This document shows, one piece after another, positions 27,700-41,250 of a DNA stretch of 64,000 nt. The position numbers and the translations under genes are program-made. The notes beneath the pieces are model-generated. The model had not been told where the DNA came from and made no database searches. It was given only the letters and a program-made list of their open reading frames with translations. This stretch comes from Acipenser ruthenus. Lineage: Eukaryota; Chordata; Actinopteri; Acipenseriformes; Acipenseridae. The number at the start of each line of letters is the position of its first letter. The first letter of the stretch is position 1. The stretch lies in contig NC_081201.1 in NCBI RefSeq assembly GCF_902713425.1, positions 32,027,613-32,091,612 on the forward strand, given 5' to 3'.

Positions 27700-30500
27700 A
27701 TATCTGCCCTGACGCTGCCTGAGATATCCAGTCGGAATTTTATTGCTGTATTAAACCCGGCTGATTCCTTTTGAATCCTGGAGATGAGAAGGTTTAGGAA
27801 ACAGTAAAGGGACGCGTATCTATTGTGCCTCTGTGTCCAGGCTATAGTAAACAAATCAATTGACAATCCAGTTTGTTTACAATACTCATAGTTTTAGTTT
27901 TAGGCAAAAATACATGCTCCTGGCACTACAGTTGGTAGAAAATGTAATTTCAGTAACAAATGCTTGAGAGAGATAGAGCATAGAGCAGTATGGGTTAGAT
28001 ACTCAAAGCTATTTTCTCCAAATAATAATTATAACTTTTTTTCAGAAAGGAACAATGCATCCAGTATAATTACTAAGATAGAAAATATATTGATTACTGT
28101 AAAATCAGAATTATTATTTTATTTTTAATATAAAACTCCCAGGTGTATAACTGGTTAATTTGCAGATCCACCTCATACTTAGGTAATGCTAAAATAAGCA
28201 GCACATTTTTCCAGCTATAGCTAGAAAATAATTGGGTATACTGTGCGTGCAATTGTGAAAATCCATACTTTTGTTTCTGAATACCTGAACAAGTGAGTGT
28301 TTGTCCCAGCACTTTGAGGTAGGGTGCATCAGCTCTGTCTGTCTGCTAAACACTCCTGCTGTTGATGTTCCTGCAAAGAGCAAGAATCACTGTCATTAAA
28401 ACTATCCTGCTGGATTATGCGGTTATCATCATCATCATTATATTAAACTTGTGTTTGTGTTTTACATGTACAATCCTGCAGCCTTGCTAATATTGAATTC
28501 CCCAAAATGCAGACAGCAGTGTGGGTGATCCTGTTTCTGAGCTAGTGCAGAGCAACTCTCAAAAATAGGTTACAAAATTGCATTGGCAGCAGACAGACCG
28601 ACCAGCTCTTACTGGGACTCTCTGGCTTGGCCCCAGTCACGATTGCAGATTTGTCCTCCGCGCTCCTGCTCTCTGACAGGGGGAAGCAAGGAGATGAGTG
28701 TGCGAGAAGGACAGGCTAGAGGGGGCTGGTGTCAAACATATAACAGCAGAAAAGAACATCTGTAGGCAGAAGGGAAGGGGAGCTGTCAAGCAATTATACT
28801 GACAGGCATGTATGGGAGGTCGTGACAGGTGATTTTAAAAATGACAATTCTACAAAAAACAAACCTACAACATTATCTCTGTGTAACGTCCGGGTGCAGA
28901 TTGTATTGTAGGCTTCAGTGAACAGTTTGAAGACCCCCTCCAGTGCTCCCTGAGAGCCTTCATTGTGCGTACCCTGTACAAGCTGTATGTGGTGTGTCTC
29001 ATTAAGCTTGCACTAAAAGCTGGACTGGTCCAACTGCTTTGCAATGGAAGCCTTTAATAATAATCTGTTAGGCAGGCAGTCCCAGTTTTATACTAGAGAT
29101 TGGGTTTGTGGTGCCGATGGAAATGTCCAGTGGATAGACTGACAGACAGGTCTAGCTCATGTGTAAGTCTTATTTTACAATCAAGTGTGTGTTCTTTATT
29201 CCATTGCCTCCTCTCGTCTGTCGGCAAGGTGCTGCAGTGACTAGTGAAAGAAATGCCTGAGAGGAGGAGGAGGAGGAGGAGGAGGAGGAAACAACAGAGG
29301 AATGACTGTGTGCTACCAGTATTCTTGGTACTCATGACGCTGAATTGAATTGTTTTGTGTTGGGTGAGGGTGAGGAGGAGGAGGAGGAGGAGGTGGAGAC
29401 AGAGGAGTGACTGTGCTACCAGTATTGCAGGTACTCATGACGCAGAGCTGAATTGAATTGTATTGTATCGGCCTCCCCTTCGATGTGCTGTAACAGCCGG
29501 AAGAGCTCTTCTATGGAAGTGGGTTAGATGAAGGGCAATGAAATGACGCAGCAGCAAGCAGCCGGCAGCACAGCATTTCCAGGGCCCCACTGTTCAGAGA
29601 GGAGTAATGCCTTGTGTAACTCCGAGACAGGCTGAGGTTCTGTTTGAAGGAACTAAACATGTAGGGGGCATTTACATTGAACTCTGATCTAAAGCCTGCT
29701 GCTGTCTTTTTTTTGTTGTTGTTTTTTGTTTTTATTTGGAATCACGAATTATTTTTTAAGGCTGCTGTAGTTTAGGTCATTGGGCTCAGCTGTATTCTAT
29801 GATAATTCCCATCAAGTTTCATTACTGGAGCTGACAAATAAATAAAAAATGACCATTTCACTGTCACATTGTTTTATGCTTTTGCAATATCGCAGACCAT
29901 GCATTTTGTACACTGCTGTATTTTAGGATTCTCTTTAACAAGTTTTGTAATGGCCATTTCCCTATTAAAACAAACCATTTTACTGCTCTCATATCTGAGA
30001 TATTCTTTATAACGCAGTATAATGGCCCATTATACTGTTTCTTTCACTTTACAACCACACATGTTGTTACTTGAATCTTTTCAAACCAGTTTACCTGTAT
30101 TAAAGTACCTGTATGCATTTTGTTGTAGCTGTCTAATCCCAATATAGCAAACAAATTCGTATTTCGGATTCTACCCATTCCTTTTCTTAGCCACAAAAAT
30201 TCATGGCATCTGCTGGGTGTGTGAAAGGAGGAGCCTGTATCGAGGAGATCGTTCAGGTTTTCATTTCAAAATGAGAGTTGCCTTATTTAGCCCAGTGGCA
30301 TGTGCTCAACTGAATTGAACTGTGTTGTTTCTGGGCACCAGTTGTTTTTTGTTAGGTCCGTATTCTGTGATGCAGTTTCAATTCCTAATACTGTCTGTTT
30401 ACATATATATGGTTCTTTAGTCTTTTGCACCGCTACGCGCAGCCCCCTTCCACTGCCCCCTTCCACCGTGGTGTACGTGCGCAAAGCAGAACGGCTTGTG
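27700..30500. other. Non-coding interval upstream of ncoa4
   Basis: AT-rich unique sequence with no supported coding exon or RNA gene. At 29260-29465 a segment of about 105 bp, starting with a (GAG)n run and including GCTACCAGTATT and GGTACTCATGACGC, is tandemly duplicated. Confidence 0.5.
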
Positions 30501-30519
30501 GCGGACTGGGTGGTAGGTA

Positions 30520-30627
30520 TGACGTCAGAATATTCCGAGATAGGAAACCGTGCGCAAACCAGGAGACTATACCGGGTTTATCTGTGTCTTAAAATTACTG
30601 GGAGAGATCTGTCCGACTGAAAATAAG
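30520..30627 (+). promoter_or_regulatory. CRE-containing promoter candidate, probably ncoa4
   Basis: A perfect cAMP-response element TGACGTCA (30520-30527) lies in a locally CpG-richer stretch, followed by a donor-like AAATAAG|GTACGG ending a possible non-coding exon at 30627. It could splice to the ncoa4 coding exon whose acceptor is at 33479. Confidence 0.45.
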
Positions 30628-30629
30628 GT

Positions 30630-33479
30630 ACGGGGAATATTTTAAAGGTTAAAATAACAAGAAAACTGACTGTCGCTAAACTGTGAGTATGTACAGCTTC
30701 ACAATCAGAAACCCCGCGTCCGCTTGCTATGCAGACGCTGCAGGGGGAAATGCATTCATGATTTGAGGTGGTGTTACACTTCATTACTGTTTTAAATGTT
30801 GAGATTAAACATCTGTTTTATTCTAGTGCGTTATTAAATTATTTAACAGCTACCGTATTGTCTGTTTGTTTGTTAGATAACACGACTCGCGTACAGTAAA
30901 CTTCTTTTCCGCACGCATGGCTATGCCTGTTAAAATGCTGTGGGTTGCTGTTGCACTATTCTAAACAGGACTTAATATAACGGGTGTTGTCGGTACAATA
31001 ATTTAAAAGTTATGGCGTGTTAATATGCATTCATACTTTATTGGGGTGATGCACACTATATTACAATCCATGGATTTTCTGCGAGTTTTTCTGTACCTCT
31101 GAATTTGGTAGTGTAGCCTATGACTGAGTGAGCGACTTGACTGTTAAGCACTTGTGCGGTGCTTGGCATGTGAAAGGTGCTGTATATATACAGTATATGT
31201 AAGTGTGTTGCAGTGTTAGTGTAAGGTGCTGTATACTGGATGATAAAGGGGCGTTTGTCAGGAGCTGTTACTGATATTGTCACACTACAGGGGTTATTTC
31301 TGAAACTTGGTAATATGTTCTGAAAATAATACAAATAATAAAAAGCTAATCACATTTTGTATGTGTCTCAACGGCATCTCTGAACTGAACAAAATATAGT
31401 TATTGTTAAAATAAAAACTCAAAGCTGATTTAGGATTAAAAGCTGAAAACTAAAAAGTTAGTACCTGTTTTTCTTGAGGCATTTTATTCTCGATTTTTAA
31501 AACTTCTGTTCCTGTTACTGAGTTTTCTCTCCTGCCTGGATGGGTGGACAGGAGCTATAAACTTTACTGTATGAAAAGTCTTCAGCTTTTTAGTGTTGTG
31601 TTTCTGTGTCAGTTTGGATGAGCTGGAATAGTACTGTTCCCCCTTCCCTAAAATGCTCTCGCTTGAAATATACACTGCAGGGATAGAAATATGACTCCCA
31701 TTTAGACAGGGAGAGATCTGGAACATCCTATGAACCCCACATTTACTTACTGTGCACCCCGAGTATTTTACAACTCCTCCTCTGTGTATTTGTCTGTTTA
31801 TTTAGGGCTTAGGGGGTCGGTAAATGTCCTCAATCTGTTTTTTGGGGATTGGATGGTCAATCATTATTTAGGCACAACAGTTAAACTGTGAAACATCATG
31901 TGTTTTGTTTTTAATTCTATTACAGTTTGATGCTTACCAGGCAAGGGAGCAGCAACACAAAAACTTTATGAAACAAAATGTCTAAAAACTCGAGAGTCCC
32001 GGTCAATGCAGAATAAATGTACTGTGCCTGAAAGGTGAAAATACTTCAACAAAATTGAGAGTTTATCGGTTTTTAAACTAAGAGGCTAGGAGTGTATGAT
32101 AGTTTGCTGAAGATCCCCATTAAAAGGGTCCCCATTGTTTGAACAAGGACTCCCAACTAGACAGTTAGAAAGAAGCATGCACGGTTTCTTTCCTTAAACT
32201 AATTCTGTTCATAATATTACAAAAGTAAAAAGCAACCAAGTAAGGTGCATATATAAAATATGTGCTTGTGGGTGTGCAGAGCACAGCACAGAACACGATA
32301 ACCCCCAGTGCCTTTCTGAAGTGTCTGAGGCTGGCTGTGAGCGGTGGTGTGTTTTATGTGCACTGTGCCTGCTGGAAAGCAGTACAACCCTATGCTAATA
32401 GCAGCTACCTGTCACCCCTGTAGATTTACACGATGGAATGATTATTAAGTCAATTGACAGCAATAGAAATGCTGCCTGGTTGTTTATCAGTTAAGAACTT
32501 GGTTTTGCTCATATCCACAAGAAGCCAGTTTCCTGGTAGCTGATGCAGAGTTAAGATTCGGGTCAGGGACAACAGTCTTTGCTATAGTAGTGTAAATCCA
32601 CACATAATCACCAATTCAATCAAGTAAAATCTAAAAAATAAGTCCCTGCAATGGAAGTATTTTAGACAGTATTTCCGTGTGTGTGTGGTTTTGTATGCGA
32701 GTCATGAGATCATAGTTTGCTCATAATTGGAGAACAGCGAGTTAATGTGTTTTGAACAGCAGAACTTAACTCACTCAGGTGACTCTGTGGTTCATGCTAA
32801 TCCAGCCCTTGTTATTCCCGTGTGGAAACAGTGATGTGTTTGCAGATTTTTATCTGAGGACTGCTATCCATAATCACAGGTTTCTTTTCACCAGTGAAGC
32901 CACAGTGCTACACAAGAGCCTGATTCTGTCCTCTTCACCGCCGGTGATGACAGAGCCACTGAACTCTAGGAGGGTGTCGTTATCTCCTCTCCCTCCACAA
33001 AGCAATGGAACAAAGACCAGTTTGAGCTGAAATCACAGCCAGTCATGGTCATTTAATTGGGAGCTGCATGTAAGCAACCACAGAATACCATGAGAACAGT
33101 ATTTCATTATTAACCTTTATTAAATCCAGAAGGACCAGGTTGGTGTGTTGTGGTGAGGTGAGGTGATGACACAGGGCTATTTTTAGGAAACCTTACAAGC
33201 ACTTTTGGTTCCAGAAATAAGTAATAAGAATACCAGTGTCACTTCTCGTTTGGAATGTCTTTGAGTGTTTGAATGTTCTGCTTTCACAGATCAGCTGGGT
33301 GATCACCTGCTTCACTGGTGAGCTGAACTATTAGTGTGAAAACACAGATAGTTAGTAAGAGTTTTAAAAATAAATACATACTTAAAACCCCCAAAATAGG
33401 TGGAAAATTTTGTGCAAGTGGGTGTACATTGGTCTGTGTCGTTCATGACTCTGACTGCTGCCTGCGTTTGTCCCTGCAG
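30630..33479 (+). other. Probable 5' intron of ncoa4
   Basis: No coding frame with splice signals. AT-rich unique sequence with a short GT run near 32680. Confidence 0.45.
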
Positions 33480-33486
33480 TTACAGA

Positions 33487-34115
33487 ATGGCGCCCCCTGT
33501 AGATGAGTGTGAGAAGGACACCCTGAGGCAGTGCCTGCAGGCACGCTCCCAGCTGGAGACGGCCATCTCTGCGGTGACCAGGGCGGAGCTACAGCTGCAC
33601 GACAATGCCAGAGAGGTGAGGGATGGGTTCCAGGGTAAGGGATGTGCATGTGAACTCCCAGGAAATGAGATTGCATAAATATATCGAGATAAAACTCATG
33701 CAGCCCCACATGATGAGGTAAACAGTTTTGTGTGTGAGGAGGTGGGGAGGATTGGGGTTCTCATTTTTAAAGTGTGTTTTTTTGTGAGTAATGTATACGC
33801 ACACACAATAACAGTCTGTTGTATATAAAAACTGATGCCTCTGGGAGGATAGTGCAGTATTGAGAGGGGTCTGTCTGTGCAGGTGTAAACACACTGAGAG
33901 CCTGAGCCCCAGCCCTGCTCAATACAAGCTCAGTGTTTCTTCATTTCGTGGATAAGCCACTATGCAGTCAGGCTCAATAACTTATTGTAGTGGGTTTCAG
34001 CTGTGGTGTTTTTGTGCGAGTGTGAGTTAATCCCAGTCTATCCCTGCTTGAGCTCTGTGTGAAAAGATTGTTTCCTCACTGAAGCTGCGGGTTTGTTAGT
34101 AATCTGAGTTAGTAA

Positions 34116-34161
<46 letters not shown>

Positions 34162-36243
34162 CGCAAACACCCCTGAGCAGGAGAGGGGGGTCCTGTGGCC
34201 TGGCTAAAGCCACAGCTGTGTTGGTAGTCCCCCCTCGTTGCAGTAACACTGGGGTGACATCAGTGAGGAGGAGTAGGGGCTGAGCTGAGCCAGTTATCTG
34301 TCTGGAGGTGTGGCTCTGGCCCTTTTATATACCAGCTCATAGCGAGGTATCAGACACAGCACTGCAGACAGACAGAGGAATATCTATCACAGTAGACTGC
34401 ATTCTGCACTGCAGGAAATCTGTTACGAGACTGCAAACTTCATTCAATATTGGCTCTGCAAACAGCTGCATACAGCACTGTCGGTAGGTGAAGGCTCAGC
34501 TCTGTGTGTGTGTGCGTGTCTATTTTAAGTCATTTAATATGTCTAGTTGACCCTGTTTCTTATGGTATGGAATATTGTAAGCACGTTGGGAGACCGAGGC
34601 ACATACAAACTTTCACAGTGTGCTCTTTGCTTGGGGTTCCCCTGTTGGGCAAGAGTGGCAGGATTCCCAGCACCAGACTGGCATCTGTGGGGGATTTTGA
34701 TCTGAGAGGAACAGCGTGACTCCAGGGTAGTGTGTTTCGGTTTTGTTTCTGGTGAACGGTAAAGCACCTGGAGGCACAGCTTTGATTGGTGTTTGTGTGT
34801 GTGTGTGTTGAGGGGTGAGGGAGTGAGCAGAGCTTTATGTTTGACTCCCTGCAGTATATTCATGGTGCATTATTTCCCTCTGTGCAGGTGAAGTCCCAGC
34901 TCCACAGCTGTATCAGCCGACACCTGGAGTTCCTGCGCTCTCGTGAGGTCTGGCTGCTCGAGCAAATTGAGATCATCCAGCACCTCAAAGAGGAGTCCCT
35001 GCAGCAGCAGCTACAGCAGCTCCACTGGGTGAGTGAGTCTCATTAAACTGATCTACGCTGTACAGTACAGCTAGAGCAGCTCCACTGGGTGTGTGAGTCT
35101 CACTATACTGATCTACACTACTGTACAGCTATAGCAGCTCACCTGGGTGAGCCCTGCACTGATACATACTGTACTTTAGTTACATCTGTCTGTGGTTCAG
35201 ATCACTCTGTTTCCTCTGTTTCTCTGTCTCTGTTTCCGTTAATGTCTAATTGTCCTCTGTCTCTGTCTGTTTCAGCTCCTGGGTCAGTTTAGTGTTGTGG
35301 TTCAGCAGCTGGAGAGTTCTAACAGCAACAGCCTGGCCAACCAGATCACCACCTGCCTGGAGAAGTAAGTGTTGCTTGCTGGCTCTGTCTGTCTTTGAGA
35401 GGCTAGCCGGCTGGCTGTCTTTGTGGTTCTTACAAAGACTGTACATTGGAAAAAGGCATAATGTTTTAGCGCCTTTTTTTTTTTTTTAATAAACTTAAGT
35501 TGTTTTAAATGAGAGCTCTTCATGCAGAAATATAAAATTTAGCCACAACTTTCCAAATAGTGGTGATCCATCATAACCATGTGGAGATTAGCACAGTAAA
35601 CCTGTAGTTAATGAGAGTCAATGAAAGGCCTGCAGAATGATAGCCCCTGCCTCCCTCCACAGGTTGTCCAGTCTGAGCCTGAACCCCGCGGAGACCCCTG
35701 AGATGAGTTTCCAGGCTGACGCCCGCTCCCTGCGCCAGGCCATCACCTCCTTCGGGAACATCGCCACTGAGGTACGATGCACTGAACCAGGGTGGCCAAG
35801 GGGTTACACGATGCGCATCACAATGTGCATACATGTGATGGTCCTGTCGGGCTACTTGTGTGATTCATAGTGACATCGAATAGTCCTTTAATGATGGAAT
35901 ATTTTGTTAAAAGACAGATTAAATAAAACAGGGATAGTAATGTATTTATACCAACTATGAAATCCCCTGCTAAGGGAATATAGTGGAGGCAGTCTTATGT
36001 ACAGTACGTACATGCGTTTGTCACACGTCATTCTTCCATATATTTGGAGAACCGCATTAACATTATTTAGATTGTTAGTTGAGGTGATATTCTCAATAAC
36101 ACTCACCCACACTGTCAACCCCTCCCTGAATCTAGTGACTTAGAAAAAAGTTAAGATCCACCTACATTTCAACAAGAAGTCTTTGTTTATTGTAAGTCTT
36201 TCTTGTCAAAAGTATTCCTCTGATCCCTGGTAATGCCCTCTGC

Positions 36244-36283
<40 letters not shown>

Positions 36284-36595
36284 TCTTGGTAAGCATGGTT
36301 CCCATGAGAGAATTTATTTCTGTGTTTAAATGTATTAATTTATTTATTATCAGCTCTGCTCTGTTTAGGGATGTAGGACCTGTAGCCCATAGCAGTGTGT
36401 CTTCTGTGCTTCTGAACCCTGGTTTATATTTTGTGTCTTCAGGAGATGGAGTGCCTACCAGCGGTTCTCAGTCCTCCAGAGAGTTCCGGGCCTTTCCTCA
36501 GTGCCTGGCTTCTGCAGAACTGCCCTTTGGCCCCGCAGCAGCACAGCGAGGTAAGAACACCCTTCTGTTTACATCGTCAGAGCAGTACCAGCCTT

Positions 36596-36630
<35 letters not shown>

Positions 36631-39069
36631 TATGGTTTACAGCATCACAACACTCGCACACGGACACACTCTCTTGGTGTAGATCCTCACAGCAGTACTA
36701 TCTCTCCTATCTGTGTCCTGCAGAGAGCCAAGCCCCTTGCAGATTGGCTGCTGGGGAGCCGTCCTGTGACCGTGTGCCCTGCTGCTTACCAGTCAAGCAC
36801 CGACCCCCAGGACTGGCTGCTGAGACCGGGGGAGAGGGGACAGGTGAGCTGGGGGAATAAAGCAGAGGGAGAGGGTGGAACTGGAGGGAAGGGGGTGGGG
36901 GGGGCGGGGTGATTGATGGGACAAGTGGGGATTATCCAGTTGCAAGCAAGCTTGATAAAGACATTCTTTGCACAAGTTATTAAGAGTATCTGAATAGTTT
37001 TACTATTTTTTTATTTATACATTTTCATGTACCGGCTTGTCTTTATTCGTACCGTCTTGTAAACTGCTTAGTGTTGACGTGTATCCCTCACTTACTGACT
37101 CCGCCCAGGTTCCCCCACCTTTGGCCCACTTCGATTTAGAGGCGGCTTGGGGCCAGCTCTGTGACCTGGAGGCCTGGCTGCTGCCGGACAGAGCGCCCCC
37201 TAGGGACCGCACCCTGAGTGACGTCAGCACCACCAGCAGCAGCAGCAGCTCTGCACTGTCCATAGAGAAGATAGAAGAGTCAGAGCTGAATTACAGTGAA
37301 GAGGAAGAGGAGGAGAGAGAGGGGAGCAGCAGCAATAGTGTGGACCTCGGTGACTGGCTCATCACCCCCACTGCAGGAGACATGGAGAACTACACACACA
37401 GCAGCAGCACCCCCACTGGAGAAACGGAGAATAACAGCAAGAAGAACCAACAAGCGCTCGTCAGCGACCTCTTCAGACCTTTCCACGAGACCTTCTCCTC
37501 CAGTGATTGGCTGCCCAAGACTGAAGGGGGGTGTGGCTCCTGCTGCGTCACCAAGACCGTAGCAATCGAGATCGAGAACCTGGGGAACCTCAAGTGTCTG
37601 AAGCAGAGCCCCTCCTCTCCCACTCTGGGCTCGGCTGGCCAGGCCTGGCTCCTGCAGCAGCAGACGGCTCCTCCTCCAATCAGAGTGGAGCAGGTGTGCA
37701 AGGCCAACGAGCCGTGCAAGAGCTTCTCGGAGTGTGTGTGCGAGGAGAACTGCGGTAAGGAGGCTCTGCGGTCCTGGCTGCTCAAGCAGGAAGGGCGAGA
37801 CAAGAATGGGGTGCCTGCTGCCGCTGACAAGAACGGGGTTAACCCCGACTGCGTGGGGGCCCTGCTGAATAGCTGGCTGGACCCTAGCAGGAAGGAGGCC
37901 TCCTCCCCTCTTTCTACCTGGGTCTGCCCCTCCGCACAGGTCCAGGAGAAGGCCAGTCGAGAGGAGCAGAGCTCGGAGTCCAAGAGCCCCTTCCACAGCC
38001 CTCTGAGCTCCCAGTGCTGGGTGCTGCCCCACTCCCACTCCCAGCCCCAGTCTACCCTCCCCGCAGAGCAGAGCCCCTTCCTCAACCCCCTGTGCTCAGA
38101 GAGCTGGGTCCTACCCCAGTCACACTCCCTCTCCCAGCCCCAGCCTGAGAAGCACAGCCACTCTGACACAGCGGCTCCAGAGGAGGACAAGTGGCTGCTC
38201 CGCAAGAGAGCTCATGTGAGTGCACAGGTCTGTCTGTCTGTCTGTCTGTCTTGAATTTGTTTTTTAGTTTTATTTTTGTGCTTTAGTGAATCAGGTGAGG
38301 GAGAATTGCAGGCAGGTTCAAAGAGACTAACACAGCTTGTGAGAGAGCGCGCATCTCGTCGTCTCAGCCTGCCATTCAGTCCTGGGCCTCTCCTTAATAC
38401 TGTGTGGTGTTTTGTTTTTTGTTTTTTTTGTGAATTACACTCATGTATAAGTTGCAAACCCGCCCAACATTTTTTTTACTTGTGACTTCTGGGACACCCA
38501 ATCCTCCCAAGTTGAAAGCTTGATTTCGCCTGCTGCTACTTAGCACCTTAATTAACTTGTTTGTCTGTTGTTTTTTTTTTTTAATTTTTGCTTCTGTTTT
38601 GAAGTTCATCCTGTTTCTCTGTTAGTAACGGTGCCTTTTTGTGTTTTTCTTGTGTGTTTGATTTCAGGAGCGATATGGACTGCCTTCGGTCTGCGACCTG
38701 TTTGCCTGCATGAAACTCAATGTAGACAAAGAGCAGTGGCTGTACAGGACACCTATACAGGTGAGGGGGTACACTGGTCCTTCAGTGGCACTCTGTGATA
38801 AAGAATCAAGCTGCAGCTTCATGTGAACATGGGAAAGTAATGTGCTGCTTAGCTTTGAACACTATGTATAGTTAGGCTTCAAACTGTTTTTCAGTGTTTC
38901 AGTTAAAAATAACTCAATCAGTAAAAATCCCTATTAGATTAGTTCTAATTCATGTGAACTTTGTGTGTGTGTTTTTTTTATATAAAGTAAATAAAATAAA
39001 GTAGTTTTTTTAACTCTTGAAAATAAAATGTCAAACTGACTGTTCCTCTGTGTTGCATTGCAGATGTGA
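33487..39069 (+). CDS. ncoa4: Nuclear receptor coactivator 4, ferritinophagy receptor
   Basis: Nine coding segments join in phase: 33487-33615, 34888-35028, 35276-35364, 35663-35771, 36443-36550, 36724-36843, 37109-38215, 38668-38760 and 39064-39069 (633 aa). The last exon supplies only Met plus stop, giving the family ending LYRTPIQM. The N-terminal part is helical coiled-coil ([20 protein letters not shown]) with an LxxLL-type LHWLL. The large exon holds the Cys motif [20 protein letters not shown], matching the Fe-S region of human NCOA4, and [13 protein letters not shown]4 binds ferritin heavy chain and carries it to autophagosomes for iron release; it also binds nuclear receptors. Tryptophan motifs of type WLL/WLP recur about a dozen times. 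The start is the first ATG after the acceptor at 33479. Confidence 0.96.
34110..34158. repeat. (GT)n microsatellite in ncoa4 intron 1
   Basis: Uninterrupted GT run of about 20 units. A second GT run of about 16 units lies at 36250-36282 and a CA run at 36600-36628 in later introns. Confidence 0.95.
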
Positions 39070-40757
39070 GGTGACCCAGAAAACCATCCTGCCAAGATTT
39101 GGGGAGATTTGTGCGGTGCCACCTCCTAATGAAGAGCCACTCAATCGCTACTCGACGCACACGTTTACCCATGGCCTGCTCCTTCTCTCGCTTCTCTGTT
39201 AAATTCGTCTTCCTCCTTCTCCTCCTCTGTATGTCTGTCTGTCTGTCTGTCTCTGGGCTGCGTTATCTCCTTTCGTACTTAGTGTAATGATCTGCAGCTC
39301 TGAGCAGGAGGAACAGGATTGACCCTGCTGCATTGTGTTCCCAAACCAAGGGTCCAAGTCCAGATAACAAAGGAGGGTGGGGGACTTAACCAGAAGGGGA
39401 GCACAGTGGTAGTTCAATCCAGTCCTGCAGTATCACCTGCAATCCAGGGTTTTGTTTCAACCATAAACTGAATATTGTGAGTGTGTCCTGTCTTGTCACT
39501 GTGGACAAATTGTACATGTAATACTGTGGAGGGGGTGATTTGCCCACAGGGGGAATATAGGCCTCTGTCTTATTTATCTATGACAAATCTCTAGTATCTA
39601 TGAAAACATGCAGACTGAGAATCTAAGACTTGAGTCGTCAGGCTAGAGATGTGTACACCAGGCTACTAGATCGGTTTTAATAAGGAACTGGTTGGAACAA
39701 AAGCCAGGAAAGACCATTTGGGAGGAGTGGGGTTGAGAACCACAGTGCAATGAAACTGAAGGGCAGCCGGCCCAGGTTGTACACAAAGGAGTAAGTCCAG
39801 TCTAGGTTTTGTGTGCCTGTTAACTGTGCTTTTGTCTTTTCTCTGGTACCAGAGATGATTATAATTAACAGCCACATTGGGCTCTAATACAAAAAACAAA
39901 ATGATAGTTTCAGGGCCTATAGTACTGGAACAACCCTCTTTTGAGATTTGGGACTAAGCTGCAATAGGGTATTTTTAATACATAAAATAATTTTCAGTTT
40001 TTCTTTTTAATTTGTAAGAAGTCAGACTTGTGTGGTTTCAGGTTGATGCTGTGACTTAACCTTTTAATTCTGGTTGAATTTTCAGCCGACGCCATCAGAC
40101 TGCCACGGTGGTTGTTAGTTCAGTAGGGCTGTGAAACTCTGGCATGCATTCACTGTTCTCTTTGCAATCACAGAGTGGACCAGTCTAAGTGCACTGATAT
40201 CCCATGTGTAATTGACCATGGAAAACAGGTCAGTTACCCTGGAGGTAAAGCCAACTGCAAGCATATCGGTGCTTTAATGAAATGAGGAACTACACATCTT
40301 TGAGTAAGAAGACCATTTTAAATGAGTGTTTTGGATGCTGTGTTGTACACATTAGGCATAGCAAACCTCCAGAGAGCAACTCTCTGCAGGTACATACTGT
40401 AGGGGGATTACTACTCTCCTGATTAGGAGCCTGATGGACAAGCTCCCTCCTGGTCAAGGGTTACTATAACTTGCTGATACAGTGCAATGTCCAAATTGTG
40501 ACTGAAGCGTTTTGTTTCAGTATTATCTGTTGCCACAGAATATGGTGCCGATCTATCTACCCAACAGCGTGGTAGTTTCTGTGTAATCTTTGTCTTGTGT
40601 TTAAACAGTGGAGTCAGTCTCCCTGCTGTGCCCCACACACTTTGTGGTGAGAACAGGATCTGCAGTACTCGGTGCAAAGTCGCTACAGCTCAACACTTGC
40701 AGAGTCTGTAGGTTTAGATGAATGGATATTCCTGGTCTTTCTGAAACAGTCATATCT

Positions 40758-40966
40758 GTTATTATTATTTATTTCTTAGCAGACGTCCTTATCCAGGGCG
40801 ACTTAAAATTGTTATCAGATATCACATTATTTTTACTTACAATTGCCCATTTATACAATTGGGTTTTTACTGGAGCAATCTAGGTAAAGTGTCCCCCACC
40901 TGGGATTGAACCCACAACCCTCCAGTCAAGAGTCCAGAGCCCTAACCATTACTCCACACTGCTGTT
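40758..40966 (-). mobile_element. tRNA-derived SINE, copy 2, in the ncoa4 3' UTR
   Basis: Same family and orientation as the copy at 5.9-6.2 kb, with the same head (CAGTGTGGAGTAATGGTTAG) and TAA tail. About 26 bp between the tRNA-like head and the body is missing. It lies antisense inside the inferred ncoa4 3' UTR, upstream of the poly(A) signal. Confidence 0.85.
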
Positions 40967-41244
40967 CATTGAGTTGTGGGGGAGCAGCATTTTTGCCTTG
41001 ATTTGTTTATTTTTGAGGGGTAAATCCCTCTTTACTCCATGTTTCTTTGTTGGTGTAAAGTGTGCAGCAAGGTGTTGTGGTGCCAGCCCCTCCTTTCCTC
41101 TGACTGAAACATGCCATACCATAAAAGGGTGGTCATCATCATGATTATACATGTGCTTTATCATCCTATATAGAATAAAACCTTATATATTATATTGCAT
41201 ATTCATGTTTTAAAAGCTGTGATCTAGGCATATATATCAAACTT

Positions 41245-41250
41245 AATAAA
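41245..41250 (+). terminator. Poly(A) signal AATAAA, ncoa4
   Basis: Candidate end of a 2.2-kb 3' UTR. About 0.44 kb separates it from the convergent timm23 signal. Confidence 0.55.

Noticed and set aside
36244-36912. 222-codon plus-strand frame across ncoa4 exons 5-6
   Set aside because: Not the ncoa4 coding phase; it starts in a GT microsatellite and crosses introns.
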